Positions 40,714 to 46,193 of a DNA stretch of 46,193 nucleotides are shown piece after piece. Numbering within the stretch: position 1 is the first letter of the stretch; every line of letters starts with the position of its first letter. The stretch spans positions 1 to 46,193 of the forward strand of contig JAJTDX010000037.1 in NCBI GenBank assembly GCA_021298235.1, in the 5' to 3' direction. Under the pieces are notes generated by a model. The model saw only the letters and a program-made list of their open reading frames with translations. It was not told the origin of the DNA and did not search any database. The translations under genes were made by a program, and so were the position numbers. Source of the DNA: Cryomorphaceae bacterium. GTDB taxonomy: Bacteria; Bacteroidota; Bacteroidia; Flavobacteriales; Crocinitomicaceae.

Positions 40714-41787
40714 ATGTCGGGCAAACTCAAGAACATACGAGAATTTTCTTTGGATGAACTCATTAGCGAAGTAGGAGCATTGGGAGAAAAAAAATTCAGA
40801 GCTACCCAAGTATACGAGTGGCTCTGGCAAAAAAATGCCTCGTCATTCGAAGAAATGTCGAATTTGAGCAAGGAGCTTCGGCATACACTCACTCAGCATT
40901 TTTACATCGATCACATTGAGCTAGCAGACCAGCAAGTCAGCTCAGACAAGACACTGAAATGTGCGTTTAGCGTAGATAAAAGTAAGATCATTGAAGGTGT
41001 GCTCATCCCCACTACCTCAAGAATGACCGCTTGTATCTCTTCTCAAGTTGGTTGCAGTCTGGCTTGTACTTTTTGTGCAACTGGCCGCTTAAAGCTTCTA
41101 AGAAATCTGACTGCAGGTGAAATCGTAGATCAAGTAGTTTACCTAAGAGATCAAGCAGAAAAACTGTACAACACTCCACTGAGTAACATCGTTTACATGG
41201 GAATGGGGGAACCGCTTCTGAATTACAAGAACGTCTTGCGCTCTGTGGAGCTCATTACAAGTGAGAAAGGACTTGGCATGTCGCCTAAACGCATTACTGT
41301 TTCCACAGCAGGAATAGCGAAAATGATTCGAAAGCTCGGTGATGACGAAGTAAAATTCAACCTTGCACTGTCTCTTCACGCTGCCAACGACAGAAAAAGG
41401 AGTGAAATCATGGAAATCAACGACACCAACAATCTGCAGGCACTGGCAGAGGCATTGCAGTATTTTCATGAAAAAACAGCTTCTCGCGTAACATTTGAAT
41501 ACATTATTTTTAAAGATTTCAACGACAAAATTGAAGATGCCCAAGAGCTTGCCTCCTTTGCAAAATGTGTTCCGTGTAAGATCAATATCATCGAATACAA
41601 CCCCATTGATGAAGGTTCATTTCAGCAGGCAGCTCCAGAAAAAGTGAATGCATTTGCTGCCTATTTGGAATCTAAGAATTTAATTGTCAACGTAAGACGG
41701 AGCCGTGGCAAAGACATTGACGCAGCATGTGGTCAGCTGGCTAACAAAAATAAAGCCTTGGCCAGTGATGATCGTTTGCTGAAGTAA
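40714..41787 (+). CDS. rlmN: Dual-specificity 23S rRNA/tRNA adenine-C2 methyltransferase (RlmN)
   Basis: 357 residues. Radical SAM enzyme that methylates A2503 of 23S rRNA and A37 of some tRNAs. Radical SAM cluster C-x3-C-x2-C at C114, C118 and C121 (C-S-L-A-C-T-F-C), the glycine-rich Y-M-G-M-G-E-P-L SAM motif, and the C-terminal catalytic Cys in D-A-A-C-G-Q-L (C339). N-terminal helical domain with F-R-A-T-Q-V-Y-E-W-L-W. All active residues are kept. Probably transcribed alone from the leaderless promoter. Confidence 0.97.
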   Translation: MSGKLKNIREFSLDELISEVGALGEKKFRATQVYEWLWQKNASSFEEMSNLSKELRHTLTQHFYIDHIELADQQVSSDKTLKCAFSVDKSKIIEGVLIPTTSRMTACISSQVGCSLACTFCATGRLKLLRNLTAGEIVDQVVYLRDQAEKLYNTPLSNIVYMGMGEPLLNYKNVLRSVELITSEKGLGMSPKRITVSTAGIAKMIRKLGDDEVKFNLALSLHAANDRKRSEIMEINDTNNLQALAEALQYFHEKTASRVTFEYIIFKDFNDKIEDAQELASFAKCVPCKINIIEYNPIDEGSFQQAAPEKVNAFAAYLESKNLIVNVRRSRGKDIDAACGQLANKNKALASDDRLLK

Positions 41788-41827
41788 GCTTTGGCGGCAG
41801 TATTTGCAACAAAAACCAGTCAGCACA

Positions 41828-41860
41828 CTTTTTACGGAATTGTGTAAAAAGAAACGTTTC
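41828..41860. repeat. Inverted repeat and palindrome upstream of the polyprenyl synthase promoter
   Basis: CTTTTTAC (41828-41835) and GTAAAAAG (41844-41851) are exact inverted arms with an eight-base gap, and GAAACGTTTC (41851-41860) is a perfect ten-base palindrome directly next to them. The pair lies about 30 bases upstream of the -7 element. There is no T tract after the first stem, so a terminator for rlmN is less likely than an operator. Confidence 0.45.
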
Positions 41861-41888
41861 AAAAGCAGTTTCACTGTGGTTGTAAACG

Positions 41889-41896
41889 TATATTTG
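41889..41896 (+). promoter_or_regulatory. -7 element of the polyprenyl synthase-dnaG operon, leaderless spacing
   Basis: TATATTTG, four bases, ATG 41901. Same N4 spacing as purK, rlmN and the Crp/Fnr gene. Confidence 0.62.
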
Positions 41897-41900
41897 TAAT

Positions 41901-42872
41901 ATGCTCAATGTCGATGAAATAATCCGTCCTGTGAAGGTCGAAATGGATGAATTTGAAACGCGTTTTAGGTTGAGCATGCGGTCTAAAGTTCCGCTTCTTG
42001 ACAAAATAACCCACTACATCATCCGAAGAAAAGGGAAGCAAATGCGCCCGATGTTTGTCTTCTTAACGACAAAAATGTTGGGAGAAATGAATGACAAGGC
42101 ATACGACGCAGCAACCTTGATAGAATTGCTTCATACGGCTACCCTTGTTCACGATGATGTGGTAGACGACGCCAATGAACGAAGGGGATTCTTCTCCCTA
42201 AACGCACTTTGGAAAAATAAAATTGCAGTTTTAGTCGGCGACTACATGCTTTCGAAGGTTTTATTGCTCTCCATTGAAAAAAACAATGTGCGCTTACTTG
42301 AAGTGGTTGCGCGAGCAGTAAGGGAAATGAGTGAAGGTGAGCTCCTTCAGATCGAAAAAGCACGCCGACTTGACATTACGGAAGACGTTTACTTTGAAGT
42401 TATCCGTCAAAAAACAGCATCCTTGATTTCTACTTGTTGTGAAGCAGGTGCAATTGCTGCAGACCGCGAAGATCAGGCAGAACGCATGAGACGCTTTGGA
42501 GAATATGTAGGCCTCGCTTTTCAACTGAAAGATGATATATTTGACTATGGAACTCCGGGTAAAATTGGTAAACCAACAGGATTGGATATCCGTGAACGAA
42601 AGTTAACGCTTCCCATGATTTATACGCTAAACACAGCACCAAAAGCGATAAGGTCGGAGCTCATTAATATCATTAAAAACCGAAATGAGGAAAAACGTTA
42701 TGTCAACAGGGCAATTGAATTAGTAACCTCGCATGGCGGGTTAGAATATGCTCACAAAAAGATGATGGAAATGAAGGAGCTGGCGCTACTTGAACTTGAA
42801 GAAATTCCGGACTCTATTGCGAAACAATCCATCATAGGTTTAGTTGAATACACCACACAAAGAGAAAAATAA
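41901..42872 (+). CDS. Trans-polyprenyl diphosphate synthase
   Basis: 323 residues. Chain-elongating prenyltransferase. First Asp-rich motif D-D-V-V-D-D (85-90, DDxxD), followed by A-N-E-R-R-G, and second L-K-D-D-I-F-D-Y (near 211). The length and the G-K-Q-M-R-P opening resemble octaprenyl or other long-chain synthases (IspB type) for menaquinone side chains. Geranylgeranyl synthase activity for carotenoids is possible and would help crtB at 27 kb. Chain length depends on residues before the first motif and cannot be fixed by eye. First gene of a four-gene operon. Confidence 0.9.
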   Translation: MLNVDEIIRPVKVEMDEFETRFRLSMRSKVPLLDKITHYIIRRKGKQMRPMFVFLTTKMLGEMNDKAYDAATLIELLHTATLVHDDVVDDANERRGFFSLNALWKNKIAVLVGDYMLSKVLLLSIEKNNVRLLEVVARAVREMSEGELLQIEKARRLDITEDVYFEVIRQKTASLISTCCEAGAIAADREDQAERMRRFGEYVGLAFQLKDDIFDYGTPGKIGKPTGLDIRERKLTLPMIYTLNTAPKAIRSELINIIKNRNEEKRYVNRAIELVTSHGGLEYAHKKMMEMKELALLELEEIPDSIAKQSIIGLVEYTTQREK

Positions 42873-43282
42873 TGACGGGAAAACTGCTTGTAATACTTGT
42901 TACTTCGCTCTTGATCTTCTCATGCGGAGAGGATTCCGTAAAAAAACTGAAGCAAATAAAACCTGAAACCCTGGTCGAAGTTAAAAATGGAATCTTTTAC
43001 GAATGGTATCCTGGAAAGAAGCAGATAAAATACAAAGGAGGACAAGACGAACAAAAAAAACGAAACGGCATTTGGACCTTCTATGCTGAAAATGGCACAG
43101 AGCTTTCGGTAACTTATTATGAACATGGATTAAAACAAGGATTTTCAATTGTAAAATATCCAACAGGAGTTATCCATTACAAAGGCGAATATCACAAAGA
43201 TCAAATGGTCGGAGAATGGACCACCTACAACCAACGTGGTGAAGTCGAAACCATTAAAGATTTTGGTTCACCTAAGCAGTAA
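42872..43282 (+). CDS. MORN-repeat (YwqK-like) lipoprotein
   Basis: 136 residues. Lipoprotein signal with lipobox I-F-S-C near residue 18. Three to four MORN-like strands: Y-E-W-Y-P-G-K-K-Q-I-K-Y-K-G-G, K-R-N-G-I-W-T-F-Y, G-E-Y-H-K-D-Q-M-V-G-E-W-T. Function unknown; MORN-like proteins are common in Bacteroidota envelopes. Starts on the stop of the polyprenyl synthase gene (TAATG) and ends one base before dnaG. Confidence 0.78.
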   Translation: MTGKLLVILVTSLLIFSCGEDSVKKLKQIKPETLVEVKNGIFYEWYPGKKQIKYKGGQDEQKKRNGIWTFYAENGTELSVTYYEHGLKQGFSIVKYPTGVIHYKGEYHKDQMVGEWTTYNQRGEVETIKDFGSPKQ

Positions 43283-43283
43283 A

Positions 43284-45254
43284 ATGTCCAGGATTCCGCC
43301 ACATATCATTGATGAGATCATGCAGACCTCCAGAATTGAGGAGGTAATCGGTGATTTTGTGGTCCTCAAAAGGGCAGGTTCAAACTTGAAGGGACTCAGT
43401 CCTTTTACGGATGAAAAAACACCTTCATTCGTTGTCTCGCCTGCCAAACAGATTTTCAAATGCTTCTCCACAGGAAAAGGAGGCACAGTGGTAACATTTT
43501 TAATGGAGAAAGAACACTTTTCCTATCCGGAGGCGTTGCGCTGGCTTGCAGATAAGTATGGAATTCAAGTACCTGAAGAAGCACCTGCAACCGCTGAGGA
43601 ACTAGCAGCGGTAAGTGAACGAGAAAGTCTCCACATCATCAACGAATTTGCAAAATCACACTTTGTCTACAACTTGAATGATACCGAGGAAGGAAATGCA
43701 GTGGCACTATCGTATTTTCAGGAGCGAGGTTTTAGAAAGGACATCATTGAAAAGTTTCAGCTGGGATATTGTCTGAATACAGGTGATGATCTCACTAAAA
43801 TCGCCAAAGAAAAAGGCTACAAACTTGAGTATTTAGAGAAAGTTGGACTGGTTAAATCAAAAGAGGACAGACAGTTCGACTTTTTCAGAGGCCGTGTAAT
43901 GTTTCCTATTCATAGTGTGACAGGTAGAGTGCTTGGTTTTGGGGGGCGTACACTTTTCACAGATAAAAAAGTCGCTAAGTATTTCAATTCACCGGAAAGC
44001 ATTATATACAACAAAAGCGAGATTCTTTACGGTCTCTATCTTTCCAAAGGAGATATTATAAAATACGACAATTGCTTTTTATGTGAAGGATACACGGATG
44101 TCATCAGTATGTACCAGGCAGGGATACAGAATGTGGTGTCTTCTTCGGGAACTTCACTGACAAAAGACCAGATCAAGCTAATTCGTCGCTATACAAAGAA
44201 CATTACTATCCTCTACGATGGAGATGCCGCGGGTATCAAAGCCTCTTTCAGAGGTATTGACCTGATTCTTGAGGAAGGGATGAACGTAAAAGTGGTTTTG
44301 TTTCCAGAAGGAGAGGATCCGGATTCATTTTCCAAAAAATCCAGTACTACTGAGCTTGAAGAATATATTAAAACACATACTCAGGATTTCATTTCCTTCA
44401 AGTCAGATATTCTCCTAAAAGACGGCGAAAGCGATCCCATTAAGCGAGCAGATTTGATCAGAGACATTGTCCATTCTGTTGCACTCATACCCGACCAGAT
44501 CACAAGGACGGTGTATATTCAAAAGATTGCACAACAATTTGGTCTGAGTGAACAACTCGTAGCGAGTGAACTGATTAAACAGCGAAGAACGGTCGTATCC
44601 AATGAGACAAATGAACCGCTCATAAAGGAAATACCTCTTGATATTCCACAGGTTAAACCGAATCAACAGAACAATGACGGCGCAGCTGTAGAGACTTCAG
44701 CTAATGAGTACGACCTGATTCGGATTATGGTGAAATATGGTACACGACTGATTGAAACTGAACAGCTGGACGATGAGAATAAAAAAATTCAAGTTGAAAC
44801 TTCTGTTGCCGAGCTCATTCATCACGAACTAGATAAGGATGAGCTTTCATTTATTGATCCCTTACATGCTGAAATTTATGCCCTCATTGTTGATGGACTT
44901 GAACAAAAAGAATTGTTTTCCTCCTCTTATTTCTTAAAATTGGAGGATCAAAGGATTGTCAATTTTGTTTCCGATATCGAAAGCAAAGACCAGGAGTTAA
45001 GCAGTCAATGGCTAAGTAAATACAACATTTCAACCCGGACCGAAAGTGATCGTTTGAGCGAGCTTGTTTTGAATACGATATACAGCTTCAAAGCCAATAA
45101 GATTGAAGAAAAAATCCATTCTATCCGCAAAAAACTTGAACATGCCTCAGAGCTTGAGGAGATGGAATTAATGGATCTCTTGGCTGAACAGATGGCTTAT
45201 GAACGTGTAAAAATGATATTTGCAGATAAACTTGGCAGAATAATTCTAAGATAA
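43284..45254 (+). CDS. dnaG: DNA primase (DnaG) with altered zinc finger
   Basis: 656 residues. Makes RNA primers at the replication fork. The N-terminal CHC2-type fold is recognisable (G-L-S-P-F-T-D-E-K-T-P-S-F, Q-I-F-K-C-F-S-T-G-K-G-G), but of the four zinc ligands (C, H, C, C in E. coli) only C60 remains; the others are S39, T42 and T63. The catalytic centre is intact: R-V-M-F-P-I, TOPRIM Glu in L-C-E-G-Y-T-D-V (near 268) and Y-D-G-D-A-A-G (near 311). The C-terminal helicase-binding domain is present. ATG 43284 starts M-S-R-I-P-P-H; the frame extension upstream overlaps the lipoprotein gene and was not used. Confidence 0.95.
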   Translation: MSRIPPHIIDEIMQTSRIEEVIGDFVVLKRAGSNLKGLSPFTDEKTPSFVVSPAKQIFKCFSTGKGGTVVTFLMEKEHFSYPEALRWLADKYGIQVPEEAPATAEELAAVSERESLHIINEFAKSHFVYNLNDTEEGNAVALSYFQERGFRKDIIEKFQLGYCLNTGDDLTKIAKEKGYKLEYLEKVGLVKSKEDRQFDFFRGRVMFPIHSVTGRVLGFGGRTLFTDKKVAKYFNSPESIIYNKSEILYGLYLSKGDIIKYDNCFLCEGYTDVISMYQAGIQNVVSSSGTSLTKDQIKLIRRYTKNITILYDGDAAGIKASFRGIDLILEEGMNVKVVLFPEGEDPDSFSKKSSTTELEEYIKTHTQDFISFKSDILLKDGESDPIKRADLIRDIVHSVALIPDQITRTVYIQKIAQQFGLSEQLVASELIKQRRTVVSNETNEPLIKEIPLDIPQVKPNQQNNDGAAVETSANEYDLIRIMVKYGTRLIETEQLDDENKKIQVETSVAELIHHELDKDELSFIDPLHAEIYALIVDGLEQKELFSSSYFLKLEDQRIVNFVSDIESKDQELSSQWLSKYNISTRTESDRLSELVLNTIYSFKANKIEEKIHSIRKKLEHASELEEMELMDLLAEQMAYERVKMIFADKLGRIILR

Positions 45255-45255
45255 T

Positions 45256-46193
45256 ATGTTCAGTTACACCCTTTTCAAATTTGGTCCATACGACGTGTGT
45301 CTGTGGAATATCTTCTTTTTGAGTCTGATCTTTTTTGTGGCAATGATTCTAAGACGCGTTATTCATAGATCGCTGAAGAGGTACCTGAAAAATGTCAACA
45401 TTGCCGTAGAGGGAAGACGCGTGACGTGGTTAAAACTATTGAGTCAAAGTGTATACATATTAGCTTCATATGTTGCAGTGCTCAGTTTCAACATCAACAA
45501 CGACAAGGTAGATTTCATAGACTTTCTTAATTATAAGTTTATCGAAATGGGAAAATTCTCAATGAGTTTTTACCACATTCTGTCCATCATTGCTATTTTC
45601 TTTGCCGCCCGAATTTCTGTCAATCTCCTCAAATTATACATCAGTCGAAAATACAGAAACAATTCGCAACTAGATCCGGGTAAAGAGTTCATTTATATTC
45701 AGATAGCCCGCTACATCATCTACGTTTTTGCAATTATAATTTCACTTCGTGCACTTGAAATTGACCTCACTCTTTTCCTAACGGGTTCTGCAGCGCTCTT
45801 AGTCGGAATTGGTCTGGGATTGCAGGATGTTTTCAAAGATATGATCTCAGGTGTGGTTTTATTGGTCGAGGGAAATATACGCGTCGGGGATATTGTAGAA
45901 ATCTCTAATGGTGGAAAAACTGCTGCAATCGTTGCAAAAATCCTAAAGATCAATGTTCGAACAACTCAAATTGAAACAAGAGAAGGAAATGTTCTGATTA
46001 TTCCAAACACAAAATTAACTCAGGAATATGTCGAGAATTGGTCGCATGGTTCAGAACTTACCCGATTCAGAATACCCGTGACCGTAGATTATGGCTCAGA
46101 CACCGAATTGATTTCCAGACTTCTGAAGCAGGCAGCTCTAGGGCATCCAAAAGTTAAAAAAACGCACCCGGTGGATGTCCGACTCGCAAACTT
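45256..46193 (+). CDS. MscS-family mechanosensitive channel, cut off by the window end
   Basis: 312 residues are visible without a stop; the C-terminal part is outside the window. Four or more N-terminal membrane segments, then the MscS pore and beta domain signature G-I-G-L-G-L-Q-D-V-F-K-D-M-I-S-G (pore helix TM3), V-L-L-V-E-G-N-I-R-V-G-D-I-V-E-I, T-R-E-G-N-V-L-I-I-P-N-T-K-L. Opens under membrane tension to release solutes after osmotic downshock. Starts one base after the dnaG stop, so it is in the same operon. Confidence 0.92.
   Translation, partial: MFSYTLFKFGPYDVCLWNIFFLSLIFFVAMILRRVIHRSLKRYLKNVNIAVEGRRVTWLKLLSQSVYILASYVAVLSFNINNDKVDFIDFLNYKFIEMGKFSMSFYHILSIIAIFFAARISVNLLKLYISRKYRNNSQLDPGKEFIYIQIARYIIYVFAIIISLRALEIDLTLFLTGSAALLVGIGLGLQDVFKDMISGVVLLVEGNIRVGDIVEISNGGKTAAIVAKILKINVRTTQIETREGNVLIIPNTKLTQEYVENWSHGSELTRFRIPVTVDYGSDTELISRLLKQAALGHPKVKKTHPVDVRLAN

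Noticed and set aside
1..46193. tRNA, rRNA, insertion sequences, integrases, attachment sites
   Set aside because: Gaps between genes are all under about 200 bases and none shows tRNA-like arms, terminal repeats or transposase sequence.

Overview
The window is a gene-dense, AT-rich chromosomal segment from a member of the Bacteroidota, most likely order Flavobacteriales. The evidence is independent and consistent: type IX secretion C-terminal sorting domains and a PorP/SprF-family protein, a full Bat (aerotolerance) operon, promoters of the Bacteroidota type (TAnnTTTG -7 element), few recognisable Shine-Dalgarno sites, and a DnaG primase whose zinc-finger ligands are mostly replaced, as I recall from flavobacterial DnaG. 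No mobile element, CRISPR array, tRNA or rRNA was recognised, and there is no gene-free stretch longer than about 200 bases.

Layout. 1-1.6 kb: the end of a methyltransferase gene and a type IX-secreted protein. 1.7-11.5 kb (minus): a tightly packed seven-gene unit for surface polysaccharide (GT4 glycosyltransferase, Wza-like export lipoprotein, Wzc-like tyrosine autokinase with a (Gly-Tyr)10 tail, RfbC, WecA/MraY-type phosphotransferase) that runs on into a lytic transglycosylase and uvrA. 11.6-14.0 kb: dacB/PBP4, which carries an internal deletion plus frameshift, convergent with ddl. 14.1-20.6 kb (plus): a 1369-residue HYR-repeat surface protein with a type B sorting domain, its PorP/SprF partner and an acyltransferase. 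20.6-25.0 kb: crcB, PAP2 phosphatase and obg (one minus unit), adk and hpt (another minus unit with a clear promoter and terminator), and divergent purK.

25.1-30.7 kb (plus): a seven-gene photo-oxidative defence operon: ECF sigma factor, phytoene desaturase, phytoene synthase, IPP isomerase, a 6-pyruvoyl/6-carboxy-tetrahydropterin synthase homologue, photolyase and a Bcp-type peroxiredoxin. The genes overlap or nearly abut. The single promoter carries two tandem copies of the same dyad, TGTTTAAS-N14-VTTAAACA, one over the -33 element and one over the -7 element and start site. This is the most interesting regulatory signal in the window. 30.7-33.4 kb holds short monocistronic genes (Crp/Fnr regulator, SRPBCC protein, cupin, YceI, zinc-ribbon protein). 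33.4-40.7 kb is the complete Bat operon (MoxR, DUF58, a membrane protein, BatA, BatB, BatC, BatD). 40.7-46.2 kb holds rlmN and then an operon of polyprenyl synthase, MORN-like lipoprotein, dnaG and an MscS channel that runs off the window.

A second pattern is promoter placement. In four genes (purK, rlmN, the polyprenyl synthase gene and the Crp/Fnr regulator) a perfect TAnnTTTG is followed by exactly four bases and then ATG, which predicts leaderless or nearly leaderless mRNAs. Other genes have the same element 20-60 bases upstream of the start.
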